9,209 bases of DNA from Proteiniphilum sp. UBA5283 (lineage in GTDB: Bacteria; Bacteroidota; Bacteroidia; Bacteroidales; Dysgonomonadaceae), in contig DHSP01000058.1 in the NCBI GenBank assembly GCA_002408485.1, forward strand, positions 66,989 through 76,197, given 5' to 3'. The position numbers and the translations under genes are program-made. Below, in pieces: positions 1-6,902 of the stretch. Numbering within the stretch: position 1 is the first letter of the stretch; every line of letters begins with the position of its first letter. Under the pieces are notes generated by a model. That model was not told where the DNA came from and ran no database searches. It worked only from the letters and a program-made list of their open reading frames with translations.

Positions 1-1344
1 CATATTGGCGGCGACGAAGCTCCCAAGACACGATGGGAGGAGTGCCCGGACTGTCAGGCACGCATCAAAAAACTGGGACTCAAGGACCAAGATGGGCACA
101 TGGCAGAACATTATCTGCAGAGCTATGTAACAGCCCGCATCGAGAAGTTTCTGAACGAGCGCGGACGCAGCATCATCGGATGGGACGAAATTCTGGAGGG
201 CAAACTGGCTCCCAACGCCACAGTGATGTCGTGGCGTGGTATGGGGGGAGGCATAAAGGCAGCACAGATGGGACATGACGTGATCATGACACCCACCACC
301 TACTGTTACTTTGACTATTACCAGACGCAGTATACCGACGGGGAGCCGCTCGCCATTGGTGGTTTTGTTCCCCTGCAGCAGGTCTACAGCTTTGAACCGG
401 CACCCGACCAGCTCACAGAAGAGCAAAAGAGCCACATCCTGGGTGCACAGGCAAACTTATGGACAGAATATATCAAGGAGCCGGAGCATGTGGAATACAT
501 GACACTTCCACGACTGGCAGCCATGAGTGAGGTGCAATGGATGCAACCCGGCAAGAAAAACTATGACCATTTTTTGAAGCGATTGCCACAATTACTGGCA
601 CTCTACGATAAGCTGGGCTACAACTTCGCCACCCATGTGTTCGACGTGGAAGCAACGCTAACACCCAACTTCGACACAAATGCACTGGATGTGACCTTCA
701 GCACCATCGACGACGCACCGGTCTATTATACACTCGACGGAAGCGAGCCGGGTGAATCATCAGCCCGTTACGAAAATAAGCTTTCAGTCAGGGAAGATAC
801 CGAATTGAAGGCGGTAGCCATCCGCAACGGGAAAAAAAGCAAAGTTTTTAGCGAAAAGATAACGATCAGCAAGTCATCTTACATGCCAGCCGTGCTGCTC
901 ACCACGCCGGCATCCGGTTATGCCTACGGGGGTGCATCCATGTTGGTGGACGGGATCAACGGCATCGGCACCAACTACCGCACAGGCCGTTGGATAGGTT
1001 TTCAGGGAGAAAATCTGGTGGCAGTGATCGATCTGCTGCAGCCTACGGAGATCAGCAAGGCAGAGGTTCGCAATGCGGTGGTAACGGGCGACTGGATCTT
1101 CGACGCATCGGAGATCACTATCGAATCTTCTGCAGACAATCAAGCATTTGCACCAGTTATCAGTATGCCCATTACCGATGAGAAGAATGAACAATGGTCG
1201 GACATCTCCACACACACGCTGACATTTGATCCTGTTACGGCGCGCTACTTCAAGGTAACAGTAAAACCTTCGGTGATGCCGGAATGGCACCCGGGGAAAG
1301 GAAATCGCGCCTTTATCTTTATTGACGAAATCAGGCTGGACTAA
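1..1344 (+). CDS. Beta-N-acetylhexosaminidase, GH20 family (5'-truncated by window edge)
   Basis: The reading frame is open from base 1, giving 447 visible residues; the start lies outside the window. It opens with HIGGDE, the GH20 signature whose Asp-Glu pair (residues 5-6 here) polarises the substrate acetamido group and acts as the acid. Further GH20 landmarks are SWRG (about 77-80), the YFDYYQ segment (about 103-108) and GAQANLWTEY (about 148-157). After the barrel comes a chitobiase/hexosaminidase C-terminal-like domain (about 224-290) with the typical YYTLDGSEP. A discoidin (F5/8 type C)-like domain follows (about 300-447), ending FIFIDEIRLD. The family removes terminal N-acetylglucosamine or N-acetylgalactosamine from glycans and chito-oligosaccharides. 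Bacteroidota versions are usually periplasmic or surface lipoproteins, but the signal sequence is not in view. The missing N-terminal part should hold the signal and the GH20b domain. The exact substrate cannot be read from the sequence. Confidence 0.95.
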   Translation, partial: HIGGDEAPKTRWEECPDCQARIKKLGLKDQDGHMAEHYLQSYVTARIEKFLNERGRSIIGWDEILEGKLAPNATVMSWRGMGGGIKAAQMGHDVIMTPTTYCYFDYYQTQYTDGEPLAIGGFVPLQQVYSFEPAPDQLTEEQKSHILGAQANLWTEYIKEPEHVEYMTLPRLAAMSEVQWMQPGKKNYDHFLKRLPQLLALYDKLGYNFATHVFDVEATLTPNFDTNALDVTFSTIDDAPVYYTLDGSEPGESSARYENKLSVREDTELKAVAIRNGKKSKVFSEKITISKSSYMPAVLLTTPASGYAYGGASMLVDGINGIGTNYRTGRWIGFQGENLVAVIDLLQPTEISKAEVRNAVVTGDWIFDASEITIESSADNQAFAPVISMPITDEKNEQWSDISTHTLTFDPVTARYFKVTVKPSVMPEWHPGKGNRAFIFIDEIRLD

Positions 1345-1389
1345 TCTGAATTTGAGACAAAATTTTAAACGGCTGTTTTACAGATATAG

Positions 1390-1410
1390 TGACCCCTAAA
1401 GTCTGGACAA
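1390..1410 (-). repeat. Right terminal inverted repeat of the IS3-like relic
   Basis: The plus strand begins TGACCCCTAAAGTCTGGAC at 1390. TG at the outer tip and a GACCCC...GGACA pattern are typical of IS3-family ends. It lies 8 bp beyond the transposase stop codon, on the expected side for a right inverted repeat. No partner repeat was found in the window, so target-site duplication cannot be assessed. Confidence 0.65.
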
Positions 1411-1418
1411 GAGATAAA

Positions 1419-1484
1419 TTAAAATTCTTGTAATAGAGCTCGGTATTGCACCGGGCTCTTTCCTTTTAGCCTGTTTTTCATTCT
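1419..1484 (-). pseudogene. Fragment of IS3-family transposase OrfB (C-terminal tail)
   Basis: On the minus strand the codons from 1484 to the TAA at 1421-1419 translate to R-M-KNRLKGKSPVQYRALL-QEF. This matches the conserved end of IS150-group OrfB proteins, where a KxKLKGLSPVxYR-type motif closes the rve integrase domain. Two codons upstream of this Arg the same frame meets a stop codon (1490-1488), so only about 21 residues survive. None of the DDE catalytic residues are present. It overlaps the last codon of the neighbouring metallopeptidase gene in a different frame. It is a decayed remnant and not a gene. Confidence 0.7.
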
Positions 1485-2349
1485 AATTTAGTCCTGGATC
1501 ATTAAAGGTATCTCCCTGGCTGATATCTCCGGTTTGCATTCCCTTTCTGAACCAATAGGTGCGTTGTTCAGCAGTGCCGTGTGTGAATGAGTCAGGCACA
1601 CTATAACCCATCGACTTCTTTTGAATGGTATCGTCTCCCACAGCAGTGGTAGCACTGATGGCCGACTCCAGATCACCCGGTTCAAGCAGGATCATGTTCA
1701 TCTTTTGAGCGTGGTAGACCCACACTCCGGCCAGAAAGTCGGCTTGCAATTCAAGTTTTACATTCAGCCTATTCTGTTCCGTTTCGCTGATCTGCCCCCT
1801 GTACTGATTCACCTGATCAATAACCCCCAGTAACTTTTGCACGTGATGCCCCACTTCGTGGGCTGTCACATACGCCATGGCCAGATCACCCTTGGCGCCG
1901 AAGTCCGATTTAAGCTGATGAAAAAAGTTAAGATCAATATACATCTTCTCATCTGCAGGACAATAAAACGGTCCCACGGCAGCAGAAGCCCCGCCACATT
2001 CCGAGACCGTTTCATCGGTAAAGGTCACCAAAGTAGGATTCACATAGTTATGCCGCAGTTGTGTCCTGAAAATCTCAGTCCACACATCATTGGCACTGTT
2101 GAACACACCCAGAGTAAAAACTTTCAGTTCTTCATTTTCATTGGCCCGGGATGGATCGGTCAGTTCCTCCGATTGACCCGGTGCCACTCTATTGACCATA
2201 TCCACTGCCTGAAAAGGATTTTGTCCCAGCAACAGTGCGATTACGACAATCACAATCACCCCTATTCCGCCCACTGCGGCTTTTTTATTGCTCCTTCCTC
2301 TCCGGTCCTCAAAGTTGGCTTCGCTATCATTCCTGTTGATCCATTTCAT
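1483..2349 (-). CDS. ypfJ: YpfJ-like neutral zinc metallopeptidase, membrane-anchored
   Basis: This is a 288-residue member of the putative neutral zinc metallopeptidase family (Zn_peptidase, YpfJ type). The N-terminus has the family's charged segment with EDRRG (14-18), then one membrane helix (about 25-42), so the catalytic part should lie outside the cytoplasm. The zinc-binding HEVGHH is at 164-169, and the downstream ELQADFLAGVW (200-210) supplies the likely third ligand, Glu200. Two cysteines (119 and 130) flank the conserved GG...GPFYCP region. The C-terminus HGTAEQRTYWFRKGMQTGD is the usual family ending. The substrate is unknown for the family. It follows the TPR gene by 39 bp on the same strand, so co-transcription is likely. 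No Shine-Dalgarno is seen; the leader is A/T-rich. The stop codon overlaps the end of the IS3 relic, so the last residues (PGLN) may not be ancestral. Confidence 0.93.
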   Translation of the reverse strand: MKWINRNDSEANFEDRRGRSNKKAAVGGIGVIVIVVIALLLGQNPFQAVDMVNRVAPGQSEELTDPSRANENEELKVFTLGVFNSANDVWTEIFRTQLRHNYVNPTLVTFTDETVSECGGASAAVGPFYCPADEKMYIDLNFFHQLKSDFGAKGDLAMAYVTAHEVGHHVQKLLGVIDQVNQYRGQISETEQNRLNVKLELQADFLAGVWVYHAQKMNMILLEPGDLESAISATTAVGDDTIQKKSMGYSVPDSFTHGTAEQRTYWFRKGMQTGDISQGDTFNDPGLN

Positions 2350-2388
2350 ACGATAAGTTTATTATTAAACAACGTCTGCTTCATCCCA

Positions 2389-3234
2389 TTATTTTTCTGT
2401 TTTTTTCAGCCATTCATCCACAAACACTCCATCATAGCCCAACACTTTGGCCTTCTTAAAATCGGCACTCGCAGCTACCTTGTCGAATTGTTCATATCGC
2501 ACGCGACCGCGTAAAAAATAAAAGTAGGGATTGTTTTTTTGGGTGTCTTCTATCGCACGCAAGTCGGCCGATGCCTTAAATATCTGATCAGTGTTCACGT
2601 AACACTCAGCACGGTTCAAATAAAAACTGGGATCGACATGCTGCTCTGACTGTATAAGATCTGTATACACTTTCTCTGCAGCCACCCAGTTGTCATCCAG
2701 CTTATAACGCAGTGCCCTGCTCAATTTCGTATACAAGTTATCGGGATCAATCTGCTCCGACATTGTAAAATCGGCTTCTGCTTTAGTTCTGTCATGTTGT
2801 TCGAGATAGAGCAGGCCACGCCGGTAATAAGCTTCCGCATCACCTGGATAACGATGGATTATCAGATTATAATCTTCCATTGCTTCGTCATACCGCTCCA
2901 TGTCGCACAACAAAGAGGCTCTATTATGAAGTACCAGATCCGGCATAGGGCTGTTGCCCATGGAAGCCGTAAAGGAGACATAAGCATCGTCGAACAGCCT
3001 TAACTGACGTTGCAATATTCCCAGATTCAGCAACAGCACCGGATTACTTTCGTTTGTCGGCTCCAGCGACATCGCCCTTTGCAACGAAGCAGCGGCACTG
3101 TCCAATTGATTATTTTCAATAAATTCGGCCGATTGCTCCACCAGTTCTTTGTAGCTTTGACCGAACAGAAATGAGGCCGGGAGTAGAAATATCAGAAAAA
3201 ATGACGATAATAAAATTCTCATAAACGACTTCAA
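2389..3234 (-). CDS. Secreted tetratricopeptide-repeat (TPR) protein
   Basis: This 281-residue protein starts with a signal peptide (basic start, hydrophobic run about 6-22, probable cleavage after FLFG or GQS near 25-27). There is no lipobox cysteine, so it should be periplasmic. The rest is mostly TPR-like helical pairs. The clearest repeats are about 98-131 (N-R-A-S-L...Y-D-E-A...Y) and 132-165 (AYYRRGLLYLEQ...KAEADF), with weaker units at about 28-60, 64-97, 166-199, 201-233 and 235-267. TPR arrays are protein-protein interaction scaffolds; no catalytic domain is visible. It is the first gene of a probable two-gene unit with the YpfJ-like metallopeptidase, so it could act as an adaptor for that enzyme, but this is inference from adjacency. 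An alternative start at Met5 would still give a signal peptide. Confidence 0.88.
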   Translation of the reverse strand: MKSFMRILLSSFFLIFLLPASFLFGQSYKELVEQSAEFIENNQLDSAAASLQRAMSLEPTNESNPVLLLNLGILQRQLRLFDDAYVSFTASMGNSPMPDLVLHNRASLLCDMERYDEAMEDYNLIIHRYPGDAEAYYRRGLLYLEQHDRTKAEADFTMSEQIDPDNLYTKLSRALRYKLDDNWVAAEKVYTDLIQSEQHVDPSFYLNRAECYVNTDQIFKASADLRAIEDTQKNNPYFYFLRGRVRYEQFDKVAASADFKKAKVLGYDGVFVDEWLKKTEK

Positions 3235-3250
3235 TAAGCAGATGTAAAAA

Positions 3251-3258
3251 CAAATTTA
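3251..3258 (-). promoter_or_regulatory. Candidate Bacteroidota -7 box for the TPR/ypfJ unit
   Basis: The minus strand reads TAAATTTG, matching TAnnTTTG, 16 bp upstream of the TPR gene ATG. The implied transcript leader would be only about 10 nt (about 22 nt if Met5 is the start). No good -33 TTTG is seen at 19-21 bp spacing, and the region is A/T-rich, so a chance match is possible. Confidence 0.35.
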
Positions 3259-3270
3259 ATTAAAAATATT

Positions 3271-3278
3271 TATCTTTG
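3271..3278 (+). promoter_or_regulatory. Candidate Bacteroidota -7 box for the MscS-type channel gene
   Basis: TATCTTTG followed by C fits TAnnTTTG exactly and lies 29 bp upstream of the channel ATG at 3308, which gives a plausible short leader. No clear -33 element is present. It faces away from the minus-strand box at 3258-3251, so the two transcripts would start back to back within the 73-bp intergenic region. Confidence 0.5.
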
Positions 3279-3307
3279 CCCCTTCATACCCAAAAATAGA
3301 AATCAAC

Positions 3308-4234
3308 ATGTCATCCGCATTTTCTTTTTTACAAACCGACTCTTTAAATGCGCTTCTTCCGGCAAACGTACAAATAGCTTCTGCTGCCGAACTTATCAAA
3401 AACGGCCGCTTTGATGAGTTGTTCGATCAACTTATTACCGGAAGTATCGATTTCCTCGGAAAGCTACTGATTGCCCTACTCATTTTTTACGTGGGAAAAT
3501 GGTTGATCAGGCGGATTGCCGGATTTTCCGGAAAGGTGTTTGAAAAACGGATCGAGGATGTTGCGCTGCGTAGCTTCCTGATAAACATTGTGAACATCCT
3601 ACTTTTCTCGGTACTCATCGTTCTTATTATCAACATCGTGGGGACAAGAACCGTCTCCATTGCCGCACTCATCGGCTCGATGGGATTGGCTGTGGGATTG
3701 GCTGTGAAAGACAATCTGGCCAACTTTGCCGGTGGCGTCATGTTGCTATTCAATAAGCCGTTTAAGGGAGGCGATTATATAGAGGCACAGAATGTAGCCG
3801 GGACGGTGCAATCGGTTGGCATCCTTTATACCACCCTTACAACGTTTGACAACAAAACCATCCATATCCCCAACGGGCCTCTTTCCACTGGCAACATAGT
3901 TAACTTCAGTACCCAATCCACACGCCGCGGTGACCTGACCATCAACGTGGATTACGGATCGGATGTAGAACAGGTAAAGCAGCTCCTGACTGGTATTGCG
4001 GAGAGGCATCCACAAGTACTGAAAGATCCCGCGCCCATTTCGCGAATGGTGAAGATGAACGACAGTTCCATTGATTTTATATTGCGTATATGGACAGCAA
4101 GGGAAGATTTATGGACAGTGACGTGCGACCTGAACGAACAGATTTACGATGCACTCAATGCGGAAGGGCTGAATATTCCCTTCCCGCAAATGACGGTACA
4201 CTTAGCCGGTCCTCAAAATTCCGAATTGAAATGA
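3308..4234 (+). CDS. MscS-family small-conductance mechanosensitive ion channel
   Basis: This 308-residue inner-membrane protein has the core architecture of the MscS family. Helices lie at about 46-66 and 88-110, then a glycine/alanine-rich pore helix at about 115-147 (SMGLAVGLAVKDNLANFAGG), which is the most conserved part of the family. The beta domain follows (FKGGDYIEA, then TVQSVGILYTTLTTFDNKTIHIPNG). The C-terminal alpha/beta domain ends in GLNIPFPQMTVHL, the usual final strand. Such channels form heptamers that open under membrane tension and release solutes during hypo-osmotic shock. An amphipathic N-terminal stretch of about 45 residues precedes the first helix. The ATG at 3308 is the first in frame after a good -7 box. 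The 3' end overlaps prfC by 22 bp on the opposite strand, so no dedicated terminator is possible between them. The sequence does not separate MscS-like from YbdG- or MscM-like subtypes, but size and topology favour MscS-like. Confidence 0.95.
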   Translation: MSSAFSFLQTDSLNALLPANVQIASAAELIKNGRFDELFDQLITGSIDFLGKLLIALLIFYVGKWLIRRIAGFSGKVFEKRIEDVALRSFLINIVNILLFSVLIVLIINIVGTRTVSIAALIGSMGLAVGLAVKDNLANFAGGVMLLFNKPFKGGDYIEAQNVAGTVQSVGILYTTLTTFDNKTIHIPNGPLSTGNIVNFSTQSTRRGDLTINVDYGSDVEQVKQLLTGIAERHPQVLKDPAPISRMVKMNDSSIDFILRIWTAREDLWTVTCDLNEQIYDALNAEGLNIPFPQMTVHLAGPQNSELK

Positions 4235-5787
4235 AAACGAATGTTTTTGAAATCCTGCTGCGCCATCATCAGAATATATTTTGATTCAGCCAGAAAGACA
4301 TCCCTACCCTCCTTGTCGTGTGCCATATACTGGAATTTGCGCTTTTTAAACTCGGCGAGCTGCACCGCATCGTCACTATCAATCCAGCATGCCTTATAAA
4401 GGTTGATCGGTTCCCAGCGGCATTGGGCACCATACTCGTGGAGCAGACGATATTGAATGACCTCAAACTGTAGTTGCCCCACCGTTCCGATGATTTTTCT
4501 CCCGTTAAACTGATTCACAAACAACTGGGCAACGCCTTCGTCCATCAACTGTTCCACTCCCTTCTGCAACTGCTTTGACTTCATGGGATCGGCATTCTCA
4601 ATATACTTGAACATCTCCGGCGAGAAACTGGGTAGCCCTTTAAAGTGCAACATTTCCCCTGAAGTGAGAGTATCGCCGATCTTGAAGTTACCGTTGTCGG
4701 GAAGCCCCACGATATCACCGGCATAAGCTTCGTCCAGAATCTCTTTTTTCTGTGCCATGAATGCCGTGGGGGAAGAGAACCTCATCATCCGGTTAAAACG
4801 CACATGCTTGTAGTTCACATTGCGTTCAAATTTTCCGGAACATACCTTCACGAATGCTATACAGGAGCGATGGTTGGGATCCATGTTTGCATGGATCTTG
4901 AACACAAAACCGGAGAAAGACTCTTCGTAGGGGTCCACTGATCGCTCTTCAGCCTTCACCTGACGGGGCGACGGGGCAATTTCCACGAAGCAGTCGAGCA
5001 GCTCCCTGACACCGAAATTATTCAATGCCGACCCGAAGAACACCGGCGCCAGTTCACCCGCAAGATAGGCTTCCCGCTGAAAGTCAGGGTATACCTCGGT
5101 AATCAACTCCACATCGTCGCGTAGTTTTTTTGATAAATTGTCACCGATATGTTTTTCCAGGCCGGACGATTGTATATCCAGATGTACGGATTTTGTGACA
5201 ACCTGTTTACTAGGCTGATACAGGTCGAGGCTCTTCCGATAAAGGTTATACACTCCACGAAACCGTTCTCCCATATCAATGGGCCAGCTCAAGGGACGAA
5301 CAGCAATCTGCAGTTCCTCTTCCAGCTCATCCAGAATATCGAAAGGGTCTCTCCCCTCCCGGTCCATCTTATTCACAAAAATCATAACCGGTGTATTCCG
5401 CATGCGGCATACCTCCATCAGCTTCCGGGTCTGTGTTTCTACTCCTTTCGCCACGTCCACCACCACAATCACACTATCAACAGCTGTCAGCGTACGAAAA
5501 GTATCTTCGGCAAAATCCTGGTGGCCGGGTGTATCAAGGATATTAATTTTGTAGTCTCCATATTCAAAACCCATGACCGAGGTTGCCACGGAGATACCCC
5601 GCTGCTTCTCTATTTCCATCCAGTCGGAAGTAGCTGTTTTCTTAATTTTGTTTGACTTGACGGCTCCTGCCACATGAATGGCTCCGCCAAAGAGCAGCAA
5701 TTTTTCTGTCAGAGTGGTTTTTCCCGCGTCGGGGTGACTGATGACGGCGAATGTACGCCGCCGCTGTATCTCTTCCTTAAATGTCAT
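4213..5787 (-). CDS. prfC: Peptide chain release factor 3 (RF3), GTPase
   Basis: This 524-residue translational GTPase is the usual length for RF3 (about 525-530). G1 is SHPDAGKTT (17-25), followed by the RF3 hallmark with GGAIHVAGAVK. The switch I region is ...KQRGISVATSVM, G3 is DTPGHQDF (85-92), and G4 is NKMD (139-142) followed by REGRDPFDILDELE, the RF3-type sequence that separates it from EF-G and from TetM-type ribosomal protection proteins. The C-terminal domain has GTVGQLQFEVIQYRLLHEYGA, as expected. RF3 is cytoplasmic and releases RF1 or RF2 from the ribosome after peptide release. It may be the last gene of a unit with DUF4924 and rfbD, but it is separated from rfbD by 89 bp, enough for its own promoter. 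The last codons overlap the 3' end of the convergent channel gene. Confidence 0.97.
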   Translation of the reverse strand: MTFKEEIQRRRTFAVISHPDAGKTTLTEKLLLFGGAIHVAGAVKSNKIKKTATSDWMEIEKQRGISVATSVMGFEYGDYKINILDTPGHQDFAEDTFRTLTAVDSVIVVVDVAKGVETQTRKLMEVCRMRNTPVMIFVNKMDREGRDPFDILDELEEELQIAVRPLSWPIDMGERFRGVYNLYRKSLDLYQPSKQVVTKSVHLDIQSSGLEKHIGDNLSKKLRDDVELITEVYPDFQREAYLAGELAPVFFGSALNNFGVRELLDCFVEIAPSPRQVKAEERSVDPYEESFSGFVFKIHANMDPNHRSCIAFVKVCSGKFERNVNYKHVRFNRMMRFSSPTAFMAQKKEILDEAYAGDIVGLPDNGNFKIGDTLTSGEMLHFKGLPSFSPEMFKYIENADPMKSKQLQKGVEQLMDEGVAQLFVNQFNGRKIIGTVGQLQFEVIQYRLLHEYGAQCRWEPINLYKACWIDSDDAVQLAEFKKRKFQYMAHDKEGRDVFLAESKYILMMAQQDFKNIRFHFNSEF

Positions 5788-5830
5788 CTATCGGTAGTTT
5801 CTTAATGTATGTGTATGCCTGTCTTACGTA

Positions 5831-5842
5831 GGGTATTTACCC
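5831..5842. promoter_or_regulatory. Short inverted repeat GGGTA-TT-TACCC upstream of prfC
   Basis: A 5-bp inverted repeat with a 2-bp centre lies 43 bp upstream of the prfC ATG. Its arms share GGGTA/TACCC with the longer palindrome at 7460-7477. It could be a weak operator or a leader hairpin, but at this size it may be chance. Confidence 0.25.
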
Positions 5843-5876
5843 GACAACAAGCTGAGGCCTTGAAATGTAATTTATT

Positions 5877-6851
5877 CTATTCTAAATTCTGAACTCCGGG
5901 TTCTAGTTTCCGCAGACATCGGCACAGCGCTTCCTTCCACTCCGGTATTTCCACTCGAAATGTTGAAGTTGTTTTCGATAAATTCATCACGCTGTAAGCA
6001 GGCCGCTGTGCTGCAGAAGGATACTCGTCCGATGCAATGGGAGCAAGTTCACAGGTGGAGATACCCGTATACTTTTTGATTGCTTCGGCAAATCTATACC
6101 AGGTGGTTTCTCCTCTGTTGGAAAAGTGATACACGCCTGTTTTCCATTCCTGATCTTCCGAAAACTGCAGAATATGGATCGTCATCTCTGCAAGGTCAGC
6201 CGCATAAGTAGGGCTTCCCCACTGGTCATCCACAATGGTTAGTCTCTCCTTTTCATGCATGAGGCGAATCATGGTCTTGACAAAATTTGCACCAAATTCT
6301 GAATACAACCACGATGTGCGAAGTATCATCCAGTCGCACCCCGCTGCCTGCAGCGCCTTTTCTCCAGCTAATTTTGTTTTTCCATAGACCGACAGCGGGT
6401 TTGTGTCCATTGTCTCTGTGTAGGGAACCGTCGACATACCATCGAACACAAAGTCGGTGGAGATATGAATTACTTTCACTCCATATTTTCTGGCTACCTG
6501 TCCGATGTTTGCCACTGCCGTCACATTGATGGCAGCAGCTTTATCCTCATCCGTTTCCGCTTTGTCTACTGCCGTATAGGCAGCGCAATTGATCAAATAT
6601 TGTATCTGACGGTCTATCACAAATGCGTCAATCTGACGGATGTCGGTTATGTCCAGCGTGTCGGCATCGGTAAAAAAGAACCTGAAGGGCAGGTTCATAT
6701 TGGATACCAGCGTTTTAATCTCACATCCCAACTGACCGTTTGCCCCGGTCACAAGCACATTTTTCTCTACCAGCCCATAAAAATACTGCTGTTTGGGAGT
6801 CTCCCTCTCGGAACCTCCCAGCGTCTTGCTCAATCCTGTAAAAATAGGCAT
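5877..6851 (-). CDS. rfbD: dTDP-4-dehydrorhamnose reductase (RmlD/RfbD)
   Basis: This short-chain reductase catalyses the last step of dTDP-L-rhamnose synthesis, reducing dTDP-4-keto-L-rhamnose with NAD(P)H in the cytoplasm. The Rossmann motif is TGANGQLG (35-42). Other landmarks are NCAAYTAVDKAE (88-99), STDFVFDG (131-138), the catalytic YGKTK (Tyr156, Lys160), and the RmlD-typical WGSPTYAADLAE (211-222) and RPAY...LSKT (283-293). The family normally starts one to three residues before the first beta strand (KNVLVTG, 30-36). Here the only in-frame ATG is 31 codons before that strand, so residues 1-29 are either a real extension or untranslated. Possible alternative starts are the CTG of Leu27 or the GTG of Val32. 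The C-terminus (PGVQNLE) runs into A/T-rich repeat-like DNA. No rfbA, rfbB or rfbC lies nearby. It sits between the DUF4924 gene and prfC on the same strand. Confidence 0.93.
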   Translation of the reverse strand: MPIFTGLSKTLGGSERETPKQQYFYGLVEKNVLVTGANGQLGCEIKTLVSNMNLPFRFFFTDADTLDITDIRQIDAFVIDRQIQYLINCAAYTAVDKAETDEDKAAAINVTAVANIGQVARKYGVKVIHISTDFVFDGMSTVPYTETMDTNPLSVYGKTKLAGEKALQAAGCDWMILRTSWLYSEFGANFVKTMIRLMHEKERLTIVDDQWGSPTYAADLAEMTIHILQFSEDQEWKTGVYHFSNRGETTWYRFAEAIKKYTGISTCELAPIASDEYPSAAQRPAYSVMNLSKTTSTFRVEIPEWKEALCRCLRKLEPGVQNLE

Positions 6852-6863
6852 AAATTACTCTAT

Positions 6864-6891
6864 TGTCAGCTGTCAGCATTCAGCATCCAGC
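6864..6891. repeat. Four degenerate 7-bp tandem units
   Basis: In register on the plus strand are two copies of TGTCAGC, then ATTCAGC and ATCCAGC (consensus WKYCAGC, where the second base varies). They fill most of the 51-bp gap between the DUF4924 stop and the rfbD ATG. Degenerate heptamer arrays of this kind occur in intergenic DNA of several bacterial groups. No protein coding is suggested. Confidence 0.6.
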
Positions 6892-6902
6892 ATTTTGTTT
6901 TA

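Larger units (their letters stand above)
1390..1484 (-). mobile_element. IS3-family (IS150-like) insertion sequence relic, right end only
   Basis: Read on the minus strand, this segment holds the last codons of an IS3-family OrfB transposase, its TAA stop, a short spacer and a right terminal inverted repeat. The repeat reads GTCCAGACTTTAGGGGTCA (1408 to 1390), ends in CA, and resembles the TGACCCC...TGGACA type ends of IS150-group elements. The other end, orfA and nearly all of orfB are absent, so the element cannot be active. The 45 bp between the hexosaminidase stop and the repeat (1345-1389) contain nothing I recognise. The identification rests on remembered family consensus, not on a database match. 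The left border is the terminal repeat; the right border is placed where similarity to the OrfB tail stops. Confidence 0.72.

Noticed and set aside
874..1290. Minus-strand open frame (138 codons)
   Set aside because: It is opposite the discoidin-like domain of the hexosaminidase, and its Arg/Cys/His-rich composition is typical of an antisense shadow.
1837..2514. Long plus-strand open frame (225 codons)
   Set aside because: It is antisense to the YpfJ-like peptidase and the end of the TPR gene, both clearly real; its product is rich in His, Ile and Phe with no domain.
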